Position numbers and translations under genes: made by a program
Notes under the pieces: model-generated
Told to the model about the DNA's origin: nothing
Database searches by the model: none
The model's input: the letters and a program-made list of their open reading frames with translations, nothing else
Part shown: in pieces, positions 44,723-53,650 of the stretch
Numbering within the stretch: the first letter of the stretch is position 1
Layout of the letters: each line of letters starts with the position of its first letter
Assembly (NCBI GenBank): GCA_022447625.1
Contig: JAKVAX010000003.1
Location: 186,001 to 250,000 of the forward strand
DNA length: 64,000 nucleotides
Source: Flavobacteriales bacterium
GTDB lineage: Bacteria; Bacteroidota; Bacteroidia; Flavobacteriales_D; Sanyastnellaceae
Reading direction: 5' to 3'

Positions 44723-45811
44723 ATGCGTTCCATTCGCCTATTCATTCTCCCTATTCTTTTCTCGATCGCGCTCTTCTCTTGCGAGGAAACCACGGTCATT
44801 GATACGCCCCTTCGTGCTTCCTACGCGATTAGTAGTCCGGATACTGGAGCTAAAGGTCTTGTGCATACTTACTTCGGAGATCGTATGGACTATCTCATCT
44901 TTGATTCAACGCATTTTGTCATGTCCCGTGAAGCACTTGTTGGGAAATTGGTGCAATGGTACGACGGTGACAATCTGTGGATTCGTCAGATGGAAGGTGA
45001 GTACTGTTCTTGCATTCAGTTGGAAGGTGGGTTGCTTGATATCTGGCGTGAAGACGAATGGCTCCAAGATTTCACTTACAATGAATCTACCTCTGAAGTC
45101 AATGGCTGGGAGGTGAATGAAGGGATCGCGATGGATGAATTGGGCGATACCACTTGGGTGGCGCTTTCGACGCAGTACCCGAATGCATGGTTCGAGAATC
45201 CGACTTTTAACGGACTTCCTCTTCGTTATCAATATCGCTTGCGCGGGGCCAAGGTGACCTATGAAGTTGATACCATTGAATCGATTGACGCCTCTTTCGA
45301 TCCTTCAGGATACGATTATCAATGCGTTAAAATGCCGGCAGAAGCCTTCCTCGGATACGCTCCGCAGGATACTGTTTTCGTGGGTGACAATCGCGTTTGG
45401 GTTTATGGTGATTTAACGAATGATTTCGGTGAGTACATTAATGGTGAGCTAATGGTGGAGTCTTTCGATGGTAATACAACACAGTCAGCTAAGGTGCGTG
45501 TTGAGCAAGGTACTTTCGATGTCGAGCTTCCTTACGGTCTGTTGTATACCTTGGATTTGACCGCTGATGGCATGGTGCATCGTCGCATTGAAATTGATAC
45601 TCGAGACGTCCCTCAAGATGGTAATCAGATTACCATGGATCTCTCCATGAGCGTGTTTGCTCCTGAAAATAATGAGGTTGACGAGTATCTTTCTTCCACT
45701 AACGTGGGAATAGCTCGCTACAGCGCGGATGCTGGTGGAATCATTTTTGATTTTGAATACACAGAGGCCGTTATGGCTGAAGTAGAACGACTCCGAAATC
45801 TCGACAACTAG
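44723..45811 (+). CDS. Hypothetical lipoprotein
   Basis: A protein of 362 residues with a lipoprotein signal (MRSIRLFILPILFSIALFSC, Cys20) followed by acidic residues. The body is beta-rich and aspartate-rich, without a recognised family; the last part (about 205-310, RVWVYGDLTNDFGEYINGELMV) looks like an Ig- or carboxypeptidase-regulatory-like sandwich. The promoter-like CATCTTTG (44686-44693) precedes it. It ends overlapping the LytTR gene by four bases, tail to tail. It may be an exported surface or outer-membrane lipoprotein. Confidence 0.7.
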   Translation: MRSIRLFILPILFSIALFSCEETTVIDTPLRASYAISSPDTGAKGLVHTYFGDRMDYLIFDSTHFVMSREALVGKLVQWYDGDNLWIRQMEGEYCSCIQLEGGLLDIWREDEWLQDFTYNESTSEVNGWEVNEGIAMDELGDTTWVALSTQYPNAWFENPTFNGLPLRYQYRLRGAKVTYEVDTIESIDASFDPSGYDYQCVKMPAEAFLGYAPQDTVFVGDNRVWVYGDLTNDFGEYINGELMVESFDGNTTQSAKVRVEQGTFDVELPYGLLYTLDLTADGMVHRRIEIDTRDVPQDGNQITMDLSMSVFAPENNEVDEYLSSTNVGIARYSADAGGIIFDFEYTEAVMAEVERLRNLDN

Positions 45812-46539
45812 AGGCTTTTGATCTCCTTGAATCGTGCTGCTTGACGGCGGGATACTTCGATTTCTTTTCCATCTTTTAAGGTGCAACGTAATCCACCGTT
45901 GAACCATGGTTCGATATCATCGATCCATGAAAGATTTACGATGTGCTTTCTGCTTGTTCTGAAAAATTGTTTCGGGTCTAGTCGCTCATCAAGTTGATTA
46001 AGAGAACGGAGAATCAACGGTTTGAAATCACGGAACCAAACACGTACATAATTTCCTTCGCTTTCGAATAGGCGAACTTCTTCTAGCGGAACAAACCAGC
46101 ATTTCTCTCCGTCTTTGATGAAGATACGATCTGAGGCACTCAACAAGTCGTTTTTGGCTTCCTCAACGAAAGCTTCCTCTCGCTCGAAACGCTCCGTGAC
46201 CTTGGCAATGGCGCCAGCCAATCGTTCTTCTTCAATCGGCTTCAGTAGATAGTCTAGAGCGTTAACCTCGAATGCGCGAATCGCATAGTCATCATAGGCA
46301 GTGACGAAAATGATCTCTGGCACATTGTCGAGTTCCGCAAGCATATCGAAGCCAGACATTCCTGGCATTTGAATGTCTAAGAACACAAGATCGGGCTCCT
46401 TGCTTTCTATGAGCTCAATACATTCCGGACCGTTGCTTGCCTCGCCAACAACTTCTACTTCGGTATGCTTTTCGAGGAGGCGCATCAATTCCTTGCGCGC
46501 CAAACGTTCATCGTCAACTACGAGTGCCTTCATGGTCAA
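45808..46539 (-). CDS. LytTR-family response regulator
   Basis: A protein of 243 residues. The receiver domain has the acidic pair in VVDDERLA and phospho-acceptor Asp55 (FLDIQMPGMSG). The LytTR DNA-binding domain (about 135-240) carries LFESEGNYVRVWF and FFRTSRKHIVNLSWID. A start two codons later (46533) is possible. Its gene overlaps the LytS-like kinase gene by 26 bases. Members of this pair type control extracellular or metabolic functions in Bacteroidetes; the target is unknown. Confidence 0.93.
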   Translation of the reverse strand: MTMKALVVDDERLARKELMRLLEKHTEVEVVGEASNGPECIELIESKEPDLVFLDIQMPGMSGFDMLAELDNVPEIIFVTAYDDYAIRAFEVNALDYLLKPIEEERLAGAIAKVTERFEREEAFVEEAKNDLLSASDRIFIKDGEKCWFVPLEEVRLFESEGNYVRVWFRDFKPLILRSLNQLDERLDPKQFFRTSRKHIVNLSWIDDIEPWFNGGLRCTLKDGKEIEVSRRQAARFKEIKSL

Positions 46540-47599
46540 TGGTTTTAGGAATGATCAGGGTGCATATGACCAGTCGATCCTGTTCTTTTATATCAAAGGA
46601 AGCCTTCTCCTTGTACAACAGTTGAAGGCGCTTTTCGATGTTTTCTAATCCGGTTTTCGTGCTCTCAGGTCCATTCTCAGATTGAATGGATCCGCTGTTC
46701 TCAACTACAATCTTGGTGTTTCCTTGATCATCCGAGATTTGGATATGCAGCGCTCCACCTGAGGTAAGCTTAGCAATGCCGTGCTTGATGCCATTCTCTA
46801 CTAAGGTTTGCACAATGAGCGGAGGCACGGGGGCTTCGGTCATAGAAGGAGCAACATCGCTCGTGTACTCCAGTCGTTCCTCAAAACGAATCTTCTCCAT
46901 CTCAAGGTACTTGTGCACCAATTCGAGCTCTTCTGAAAGCGGAACCAGCTGATGTTTACCAATCAACAAGGTATTTCTCAGGATAGAAGATAAGGTGGTA
47001 ACGGCCACTTTCGCCTTCTCTGGATCCTCTTCAATCAACGCGCGAATGGAGTTCAGCGAGTTGAACATAAAATGCGGACGCAACTGGTTACGTAGGTTGC
47101 TCAATTCGATCTCAGTATTGACCGCACGTAGTTCTAAGTTGCGGATTTCAACGCGGCGTTGATTTTCGAAATAATGAACCGTGAAGTACAAGAAGTTCCA
47201 TAGAAGGAAGAGCAGTACAAAGTTCATTGAGACCAGGAAAAAGGCAGAAGATGTGAGCGTTGGCGTATTGGCAATCCGCTCAGGAAGAAGGTCGTTCACT
47301 CCCCCTACAATAAGGGTAAAGATGAAGCTCTCAATTCCTGAGACAATCAACACACGAGGCAGCAGTGCCCATGGTGAGAGTTGATTCCAATTCCAGCGAT
47401 GATAGAGTTCTCGGAATACGTGTGAGGTAGTGATTCCTGCCACGAACATGGCGCCTAATGAAATCAACACTCCAGAAAATAACTGATCTCTGAGGAACAG
47501 GTTAAGCGCATTTCCTCCTGCGAAAATGAGCCATCCAATAATCTGGGCTGCCCAATAGGCGCGAGTTCTACGTTTACTTTGGTGCTGTTTAAAAGACAT
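46514..47599 (-). CDS. LytS/YehU-type sensor histidine kinase
   Basis: A protein of 361 residues. Four TM helices occupy the N-terminal 150 residues (about 17-35, 42-63, 75-100, 118-142). A short coiled coil follows, and the His_kinase domain has its phospho-acceptor in RNQLRPHFMFNSLNSI. The ATPase part has PPLIVQTLVENGIKHG and TGLENIEKRLQLLY. No separate sensor domain is seen, so the TM bundle is probably the sensor. It partners with the LytTR regulator (26-base overlap). Confidence 0.93.
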   Translation of the reverse strand: MSFKQHQSKRRTRAYWAAQIIGWLIFAGGNALNLFLRDQLFSGVLISLGAMFVAGITTSHVFRELYHRWNWNQLSPWALLPRVLIVSGIESFIFTLIVGGVNDLLPERIANTPTLTSSAFFLVSMNFVLLFLLWNFLYFTVHYFENQRRVEIRNLELRAVNTEIELSNLRNQLRPHFMFNSLNSIRALIEEDPEKAKVAVTTLSSILRNTLLIGKHQLVPLSEELELVHKYLEMEKIRFEERLEYTSDVAPSMTEAPVPPLIVQTLVENGIKHGIAKLTSGGALHIQISDDQGNTKIVVENSGSIQSENGPESTKTGLENIEKRLQLLYKEKASFDIKEQDRLVICTLIIPKTIDHEGTRS

Positions 47600-47705
47600 C
47601 CCAACGAAAGTACGACAAGATGTCTCAACGATGCGCTGTCTTAGTACTAATGGAACTCTTTTACTTTCAATGGTCGCTTCGCTTGCGAAACGGTACCTTC
47701 GCTTC

Positions 47706-48296
47706 GTGAATTATTTAGCACACTGTTTTCTGAGCGGCGAAGACGATGACATCCTCGCGGGGAACTATATGGGAGACTTCATCAAGGGGAACGACTGGAA
47801 GAAGCTTCCTGGAAGGCTAGGAAATGGCGTGGTGCTGCACCGATTGATTGATTCCTTTACCGATGAACATCCTGAGACTAATGAGCTGATGGAGATCGTT
47901 CGTCCGTGTTGTGGTCGCTACGCGGGAATCGCGATAGATATGATCTACGACCACTTGCTCGCCTCACGATGGGACGAATTCCATGGTATTGAATTATTAA
48001 ACTTTACCACAAACACCTATCAACGTTTAGAGAAGTACATAGAAATCATGCCTCCGGTATGCCAACGTATGTTTTCGTATATGTCAACAGGCGACTGGAT
48101 GTATGAATATCGACGATTGGAAGGACTCCATCAATCGCTTTCAGGATTGGAACGCAGAATTGGTAGGGAAACTGGTTTGCCTGATGTTGTCCAAGTGGTT
48201 GAAAATGAGCGATATCGATTTGATAAGGGCTTCGAACGCTTTTTTCCGGAGATTCAACGAGCTTGTTCACAGAAATTAGCTAGTTTTGGGTCTTAG
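47706..48296 (+). CDS. Acyl-carrier-protein phosphodiesterase family protein (AcpH-like)
   Basis: A protein of 196 residues from a GTG at 47706, which gives the family start (MNYLAHCFLSG); an in-frame ATG at 47670 adds 12 residues and is an alternative. Features of the HD-like AcpH family: DDDILAGNYMGDFIKG, LHRLIDSFTDEHP, and the metal-site segment AIDMIYDHLLASRW. Related enzymes remove the phosphopantetheine arm from ACP. The identification rests on these motifs. Confidence 0.85.
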   Translation: MNYLAHCFLSGEDDDILAGNYMGDFIKGNDWKKLPGRLGNGVVLHRLIDSFTDEHPETNELMEIVRPCCGRYAGIAIDMIYDHLLASRWDEFHGIELLNFTTNTYQRLEKYIEIMPPVCQRMFSYMSTGDWMYEYRRLEGLHQSLSGLERRIGRETGLPDVVQVVENERYRFDKGFERFFPEIQRACSQKLASFGS

Positions 48297-48363
48297 GATG
48301 GGAAGGCTAACTTTCCTTGAATATGAATATGAAGGTTGACCAAGACCAAGAACTTACACTAAG

Positions 48364-49152
48364 ATGAAACTAATTGTTATGCTGTTCGCCTTGATGCTCG
48401 GTGGTGCTGTTACTTCAACAGCTGGAACGATCGTCATGGAAGGGAAGTACCAGCAAAAGAACATCTTCGTGATCAACTCTATTGCACCCGAAGGAGTTGG
48501 TTTCTGCGTATATGAAGTTACTGTAAACGGAGAGATCACATCTGACGAAGTGAACTCTAACGCGTTTGAAGTTGATCTGTCTATTTACGGACTAAAGCTC
48601 GGAGATGATGTTGTTGTAGTAATCAACTACAAAGATGGATGTGAGCCAAAGGTGCTCAATCCTGGCGCACTCGAGCCACAACCAACATTCGAAACTGTTG
48701 ACATCAAAGTTGATGACGCAGGTATGTTGACTTGGGAAACATTGAACGAGCAAGGCCGTCTTCCTTTCATCATTCAGCAATATAAATGGAACAAGTGGGT
48801 GAACGTTGGTGAAGTAATGGGGAAAGGAACCTCAGTAAAGAATAACTACTCGTTTCAGACAAACCCTGTATCAGGAGAGAATAAGTTCCGCTTGATTCAA
48901 AAGACCTACGAAGGCGATAACCGTACTTCTCCTTCTGTCACTTACGACTCAGGAAAAACAGCCATAACTTTCGAATACGATAAGAAGTCGAAGTCGGTGA
49001 AGTTCAGTGGTGAAACGAACTACGAGCTTTATAATGAGTACGGTCAGATTATCAAAAGAGGATTTGGAACTTCTGCAGATCTAAGCAGTCTTCCAAAAGG
49101 AACCTACTACGTTTCTTTCGACTCTGATACTCAGAAATTCGAAAAGAAATAA
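48364..49152 (+). CDS. Secreted hypothetical protein with T9SS-like C-terminus
   Basis: A protein of 262 residues. The signal peptide (MKLIVMLFALMLGGAVTSTA) is followed by a beta-rich domain (VEVTVNG-like strands, about 30-105) and a fibronectin-like stretch (about 110-190). The C-terminus (about 195-262) has NYELYNEYGQIIKRG and LPKGTYYVSFDSDTQKFEKK, which resemble a T9SS sorting domain, though the usual YPNP motif is missing. Export by T9SS is therefore less certain than for the other cargos. No function is recognised. Confidence 0.65.
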   Translation: MKLIVMLFALMLGGAVTSTAGTIVMEGKYQQKNIFVINSIAPEGVGFCVYEVTVNGEITSDEVNSNAFEVDLSIYGLKLGDDVVVVINYKDGCEPKVLNPGALEPQPTFETVDIKVDDAGMLTWETLNEQGRLPFIIQQYKWNKWVNVGEVMGKGTSVKNNYSFQTNPVSGENKFRLIQKTYEGDNRTSPSVTYDSGKTAITFEYDKKSKSVKFSGETNYELYNEYGQIIKRGFGTSADLSSLPKGTYYVSFDSDTQKFEKK

Positions 49153-49230
49153 TCCTGATTATCAAGGGGTTAAGGTCTTGTTTCGTAACCCTGAATACTA
49201 CTCTGGCGTATTATTCTCAAATTGAGACTT

Positions 49231-50652
49231 ATGGAGAAGGCACAGAAGATTTGGCTTCTGTTGGCTGCCATATGCTTGTTTGTTGCCTGTAATTCAGGTG
49301 AAACACAACAAGTTGAGAGCCCAGCTGAAGCCCCTGCCGATTCATTGGTCATTGACCTAGCTGAAATACGAGAGCGCGGTAAACTTGTGCTCCTAACTGA
49401 AAACAGCAGCATCTCTTATTACTTATATCGTGGTCAAGCCATGGGCTTTGATTATGAAATGGTACGAGAGTTCGCACGCGCCAATGACCTTGAACTTGAA
49501 GTACGTGTATTGGAAGATCTCAACGATATGTTCCAATTGCTCAACGAGGGTAAAGGTGACCTGATCGCATGTAACCTTGCGATTACCGATGACCGTCAAG
49601 GCCTTGTTGACTTTACTATGCCCCTTGCGGAGACACGGCAGGTGCTGGTGCAGCAGAATCCCACAGAACCCGAAGATTCATTGATTGATGAATGGCATGA
49701 ACTGGATGGTCGCGAGCTATTCGTGCATCGCTACAGCTCATTCTATGAGAATATCGTCAAGCGCGAAGCCTCAGATTCTTCAGGCGTAGAAATAATCGAA
49801 GCCAGTGGTAACATTGACAGTGAACAGATGATTCGTCTGGTGGCTGAAGGTCAAATTGATCTGACGTTAGCCGATGAGAACATGGCTATGTTGAATGCGA
49901 CCTACTACGATAACATCGATATTAGTATGCATGTCAGTGATGGCGAGCAAATCGCCTGGGCCGTACGTAAAGATTCGGATAGCCTGCTACTCGCACTAAA
50001 TGAATGGATTGAAAACCGATCTACAAAACGACGTCTAGCTTACACGTACCAGAAGTACTTTGTAGCGAGAAAGGATCAGCAAGCCAGAGTTCAAAGTCCG
50101 TTCTCATCATTGAGCGGGAAGCAGATCTCAGAGTTTGATAATACTATTCAGGAATACAGTTCGGAATTGCGTTGGGATTGGAAGCTATTGGCGGCCATGA
50201 TCTACCAAGAGTCACGATTCAATCCTGAGGCCAGATCTTGGGCGGGTGCGTTCGGATTGATGCAGCTGATGCCGAACACGGCGAAGCGTTTTGGAATTGA
50301 TACAACACATACCCGCGAACGCAACATTAGAGCAGGAGTGGCATACTTGAAATACCTCGACAATTTCTGGCGAAATCGTATCCACGATCCGCAAGAGCGA
50401 GTGAAGTTTATTTTGGCCAGCTACAACGTCGGTCCAGGACACGTTCAGGATGCCCAGCGAATCGCCCAACACGTAGGTAAGAATCCATACGTGTGGGATA
50501 ACAATGTCTCAGATTGTTTGCTACTTAAGAGTGAACAGAAGTACCTTGCACTAGAGGGTGTGAAACACGGCTATTGTAGAGGTAAAGAACCTGTGCAATA
50601 TGTTCGTAACGTGATTTCACAGTACTCGATGTATCAAAGCATGGAATTGTGA
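49231..50652 (+). CDS. MltF-like membrane-bound lytic transglycosylase (lipoprotein)
   Basis: A protein of 473 residues from the ATG at 49231 (an in-frame TTG three codons earlier is unlikely). The lipoprotein signal MEKAQKIWLLLAAICLFVAC ends at Cys20. An SBP_bac_3-like substrate-binding domain (about 45-275, GKLVLLTENSSISYYLYRGQ) is followed by a lysozyme-like SLT domain. Its catalytic glutamate sits in YQESRFNP, followed by GAFGLMQLMPNTA and ASYNVGPGHV. MltF cleaves peptidoglycan to release anhydro-muropeptides. It overlaps the next lipoprotein start by a GTGA junction. Confidence 0.92.
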   Translation: MEKAQKIWLLLAAICLFVACNSGETQQVESPAEAPADSLVIDLAEIRERGKLVLLTENSSISYYLYRGQAMGFDYEMVREFARANDLELEVRVLEDLNDMFQLLNEGKGDLIACNLAITDDRQGLVDFTMPLAETRQVLVQQNPTEPEDSLIDEWHELDGRELFVHRYSSFYENIVKREASDSSGVEIIEASGNIDSEQMIRLVAEGQIDLTLADENMAMLNATYYDNIDISMHVSDGEQIAWAVRKDSDSLLLALNEWIENRSTKRRLAYTYQKYFVARKDQQARVQSPFSSLSGKQISEFDNTIQEYSSELRWDWKLLAAMIYQESRFNPEARSWAGAFGLMQLMPNTAKRFGIDTTHTRERNIRAGVAYLKYLDNFWRNRIHDPQERVKFILASYNVGPGHVQDAQRIAQHVGKNPYVWDNNVSDCLLLKSEQKYLALEGVKHGYCRGKEPVQYVRNVISQYSMYQSMEL

Positions 50653-51293
50653 CACGTCTTGTATTAATTCTTTCAGTCATACTGATCGCCTCCGCTTGTA
50701 ATAAGGAGGACAATACAAATTTGATTCTTGAAGGTAAGACGACGGACTCCAGAAATGGGGCCGGGCTCAATGGTGTTACCGTAGATATCGAAGAGCAAAT
50801 TCTAGAAGGAGGAGCCTTGAACGCTGCGTATCAATATGCAGGCGGGGCGACCTCAGCTTCTGGAGGCAACTACCGCATTGAGTTTGAACGTGAGAACTCC
50901 CTGGAGTATCGTGTGGGTTACGCGAAGGAAGGGTACTTCTTTCAGCAATATTCACTGAACCCAGATTTATTCAATCCAGGAGAAGTCGTGACGCGGAATA
51001 TCAGTATGATTCCGGAGGCAACGATTGCTGTTCGTATCCAAAACGTCAATCCCGAAACGGAAGATGATGAGATTCGCTTCCGTTACCTCGATGCGAATTT
51101 CAATTGCGAGTGTTGTGATAATGAGTTTACGATCTTAGAAGGAACGGCCATCGACACTACGCTCGAGTGTCAGCTTCACGGTGATTATATGCTTCACTTC
51201 GTATATGAGATCATGCGTGATTCTGATACCACTATCGTGGATTCAGTATACTGTCCGGCTTTTCAGTTGACAGAGGTAAACATCAATTACTGA
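50649..51293 (+). CDS. Lipoprotein with carboxypeptidase-regulatory-like domain
   Basis: A protein of 214 residues starting at GTG 50649, whose last bases overlap the stop of the transglycosylase gene. The lipoprotein signal is MTRLVLILSVILIASAC (Cys17). The domain after it (about 25-110, LEGKTTDSRNGAGLNGVTVDIE and YFFQQYSLN) is a carboxypeptidase-regulatory-like beta sandwich. The C-terminal half has a cysteine cluster, NCECCDN. Probably an outer-membrane lipoprotein of unknown role. The next start overlaps its stop by one base. Confidence 0.75.
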   Translation: MTRLVLILSVILIASACNKEDNTNLILEGKTTDSRNGAGLNGVTVDIEEQILEGGALNAAYQYAGGATSASGGNYRIEFERENSLEYRVGYAKEGYFFQQYSLNPDLFNPGEVVTRNISMIPEATIAVRIQNVNPETEDDEIRFRYLDANFNCECCDNEFTILEGTAIDTTLECQLHGDYMLHFVYEIMRDSDTTIVDSVYCPAFQLTEVNINY

Positions 51294-51919
51294 TGGCTGA
51301 ACATCACATCGAAGTATCTCGGAACCTGCGATACTTCGACAATGAACAACCGGATCAGCCAGAGTTGTTGATAGCACTACACGGTTATACACAGCATCCC
51401 AAATTCTTCCAACGAAAGTTCAATATACTCGATGATCGTGCCTACGTTGTGGCACCTGAAGGATTGCATCGCTTTTACATTCAAGGACATTCAGGAAGGG
51501 TGGGAGCCTCATGGATGACAAAAGAAGATCGCTTGATAGACATCGCAGATAACATGAACTATCTCGATCAGTTGTACCAACGTCTCTTGACCCAGAACTA
51601 CGAACGCAAGACTCTCTTGGGTTTCTCACAGGGAGCAGCCACCGCGGTTCGTTTTTTCTGCCATCAACCAAGTTACTTTGACCGTTTGGTTCTTTGGGCA
51701 GGTTCTTTTCCTCCAGATTTAGACTTGCCTAGTAATGCGGAAGCTCTGAATCAAACGGGTATCGATTTGGTCATTGGCGATGATGATGAATTTATCAAAG
51801 AAGATCACATCGTAGAGCTATCAAAGATCTTCGATGCGCACCAAATCAAGTATCGACTGCACCGTTTTTCCGGCGGACATGACATTCATTCTTCCACGCT
51901 CTCAGGGCTTTTTCGTTAG
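51293..51919 (+). CDS. Phospholipase/carboxylesterase-type alpha/beta hydrolase
   Basis: A cytoplasmic hydrolase of 208 residues. Motifs: LIALHGYTQHPKFF (oxyanion loop), GFSQGAAT with the nucleophile serine, VIGDDDEFI with the acid aspartate and SGGHDIH with the histidine. This is the phospholipase/carboxylesterase (YpfH-like) family. It is third in the run transglycosylase, lipoprotein, esterase with overlapping stops and starts. Confidence 0.9.
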   Translation: MAEHHIEVSRNLRYFDNEQPDQPELLIALHGYTQHPKFFQRKFNILDDRAYVVAPEGLHRFYIQGHSGRVGASWMTKEDRLIDIADNMNYLDQLYQRLLTQNYERKTLLGFSQGAATAVRFFCHQPSYFDRLVLWAGSFPPDLDLPSNAEALNQTGIDLVIGDDDEFIKEDHIVELSKIFDAHQIKYRLHRFSGGHDIHSSTLSGLFR

Positions 51920-51934
51920 AAATGATATTATTCA

Positions 51935-51977
51935 AACTAAGTTTTTAGTTCAATAACTAAAAGTTTAGTTATATTTG
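51935..51977 (+). promoter_or_regulatory. blaI promoter with two dyad operators
   Basis: The -7 element TATATTTG (51970-51977) is four bases before the ATG. Two dyads of AACTAA/TTAGTT type lie upstream: AACTAA-gttt-TTAGTT (51935-51950) and the perfect AACTAAA-ag-TTTAGTT (51955-51970). Their centres are 20 bases apart, about two helical turns. The second abuts the -7 element and the first covers the -33 position. This is the expected layout for self-repression by a BlaI-type dimer. Confidence 0.8.
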
Positions 51978-51981
51978 TGTC

Positions 51982-52344
51982 ATGATTCAATTGACACGAG
52001 CAGAGGAAGAGGTAATGCAAGTTCTATGGAAGCTTGAAAATGCCTTTGTCAAGGAGATACTCGAGCAGTTCCCTGAGCCAAAACCTGCCTACAATACCCT
52101 AAGTACGATCGTCCGCATCCTCGAACAGAAAGGAGTGGTTTCTCATGAAGCGATTGGGAGATCGCACAGGTATTTTCCCGTATTAAGTAAAACCCAATAC
52201 CGTTCCGCGTCTTTAGAGCGATTGTCTTCAGATTACTTCGGCGGTTCATTCAAAGAACTCGCAAGTTGCTGGCTTCAAGACAACCAAATCAACATCGATG
52301 ATCTCGAAGAGATCAAGGCATTGATTGGGAAGAGGAAGAATTAG
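51982..52344 (+). CDS. BlaI/MecI/CopY-family transcriptional repressor
   Basis: A protein of 120 residues with an N-terminal winged helix (LTRAEEEVMQVLWKLENAFVKEIL, then PAYNTLSTIVRILEQKGVVSHEAIG) and a C-terminal dimer part. In the classic system a BlaR-type membrane peptidase inactivates the repressor by cleavage. Here an M56-family membrane peptidase gene follows, separated by a palindromic repeat and a heptamer tract. Its own promoter carries two matching dyads. The C-terminal codons lie within a purine-rich repeat. Confidence 0.94.
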   Translation: MIQLTRAEEEVMQVLWKLENAFVKEILEQFPEPKPAYNTLSTIVRILEQKGVVSHEAIGRSHRYFPVLSKTQYRSASLERLSSDYFGGSFKELASCWLQDNQINIDDLEEIKALIGKRKN

Positions 52345-52400
52345 AGGAAAAGTTAGAAGAAGAATAAGTTAGGGGCGCAAATGTGCGCCCAATGGAAGAG
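52331..52400 (+). repeat. Intergenic copy of the GGGGCGCA-n-TGCGCCC repeat
   Basis: A purine tract (AGAGGAAGAATTAGAGG) and then the dyad GGGCGCA-AATG-TGCGCCC, followed by AATGGAAGAG. The tract overlaps the end of the blaI gene and shares its order with the copy at 62202-62275 and the in-gene copies near 24.2-24.4 kb. Confidence 0.85.
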
Positions 52401-52411
52401 AGAAATACTTT

Positions 52412-52467
52412 CGTCAACCGTCAACCGTCAACCGTCAACCGTCAACCGTCAACCGTCAACCGTCAAC
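52412..52467 (+). repeat. Eight perfect tandem copies of the heptamer CGTCAAC
   Basis: 56 bases, eight identical 7-base units, ending nine bases before the ATG of the M56 gene and starting at the end of a promoter-like TACTTTCG (52406-52413). It is a candidate slipped-strand (phase-variable) tract. Confidence 0.92.
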
Positions 52468-52476
52468 CGATAAACC

Positions 52477-53628
52477 ATGATCACAGACATCCTTACATAC
52501 AACGCATTCTTACTTGTTTGGTCATTAGCTATGTTCCTACTGACAATGAAGTCTCGACCTGCGAAGTGGTACCGATTTGCATGGCTAGCTGGTCCTTTGG
52601 TGGCTTTGACTCCTTTCCTGGTTCCAAATGGAGCTGTGGAGATGGTATTACCAACAATTGAGTTACCCGTTCTAGAACTGACAGGAGAAGCGGCTGCGTC
52701 ATCTTCAATGTCATGGTGGGCTATGCTCTATGTGGTTGGGATCGTTTCCGCGCTAGCGATATTGTTAGTCAGAATCACCCGACTCATCATGATCCACCGT
52801 AGGTCAACAAGAGACAATAACGTCTATCTATTGGCAGCGCAGGATGTAGATCGTGGAGCATTTTCATTCTTCAAGATGATCTACTTACCAAGCACACTCG
52901 GACCTGATTTGCGATCATGCGTGATCAAACACGAGCAGGTTCATGTGCAGCGCGAGCATAGCCTCGACGTAGTGTTTGTGGAGGTATTGAAAATTTTATT
53001 TTGGTTCAACCCAGCGGTGTACCTGATGAAGGCCGGTCTATCGATTTGTCATGAATACGAAGCGGATGAATTGACTTCAGAAGCCGTTGGTGATGAGCAA
53101 TATGTGAATGCATTGTTGAGCAGTTCTTTCGGACTGAATCACATTGCATCTATCGTTCACCCTTTCAGTAAAGCAAATATCAAAACCCGTATAACTATGT
53201 TACATTCAAGTAAGAAGCTACGCCTAGCGTGGATCCTACCTATGGTTGCTTTCGCAATGATTCTCTCATTGCAAGCATGTACGAAAAAGGCAGACACTGC
53301 CGCAGACGAAAATATCTACGAAACCGTAGATAAGATGGCAGAATTCCAGGGAGGAATGGAAGGTCTGATTACCTACGTTTCCAACAATTTGGAGTATCCA
53401 CAAGAAGCCAAGGATGGAAATATCCAAGGAATGGTAGCGGTGTCTTTTGTTGTTGGTGCCGATGGGAAAGTGAAAGACGCAACAGTCTTGAAGTCTCTGT
53501 CAGAGGCTTGTGACGCGGCTGCACTCTCAGTTTTTAATGACATGCCAGATTGGACTCCTGCCGAAGTAAACGGCGAAACGGTAGCTCAATCATTGACACT
53601 TCCAATTCGATTTCAGATCGATGCCTAA
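52477..53628 (+). CDS. M56/BlaR1-type membrane metallopeptidase fused to a TonB C-terminal domain
   Basis: A protein of 383 residues. TM helices lie near 8-25, 34-52 and 82-105. The M56 peptidase domain follows, with zinc motif HEQVH (152-156) and HEYEAD near 190. A further TM helix (about 248-265) leads to a TonB_C domain (about 290-380, YPQEAKDGNIQGMVAVSFVVGADGKV). The combination is common in Bacteroidetes. It probably senses an envelope signal and inactivates the adjacent BlaI-type repressor, while the TonB domain reaches the periplasm; that role is inference. One exact copy of the 13-mer lies in TM3. Confidence 0.92.
   Translation: MITDILTYNAFLLVWSLAMFLLTMKSRPAKWYRFAWLAGPLVALTPFLVPNGAVEMVLPTIELPVLELTGEAAASSSMSWWAMLYVVGIVSALAILLVRITRLIMIHRRSTRDNNVYLLAAQDVDRGAFSFFKMIYLPSTLGPDLRSCVIKHEQVHVQREHSLDVVFVEVLKILFWFNPAVYLMKAGLSICHEYEADELTSEAVGDEQYVNALLSSSFGLNHIASIVHPFSKANIKTRITMLHSSKKLRLAWILPMVAFAMILSLQACTKKADTAADENIYETVDKMAEFQGGMEGLITYVSNNLEYPQEAKDGNIQGMVAVSFVVGADGKVKDATVLKSLSEACDAAALSVFNDMPDWTPAEVNGETVAQSLTLPIRFQIDA
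52746..52758 (+). repeat. Dispersed 13-mer TTCCGCGCTAGCG, copy in the M56 gene
   Basis: Exact copy, read as Val-Ser-Ala-Leu-Ala within a transmembrane helix. Confidence 0.8.
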
Positions 53629-53650
53629 CCAAGAGTAAGGCAATCCGTCA

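Noticed and set aside
52412-52467. Possible CRISPR array
   Set aside because: The units are seven bases without spacers, and no cas gene is present.
52383-52661. Frame through the heptamer tract encoding a repeating PSTVNRQ peptide
   Set aside because: The repeat peptide follows from the heptamer DNA, and the frame then runs out of phase through the M56 gene.
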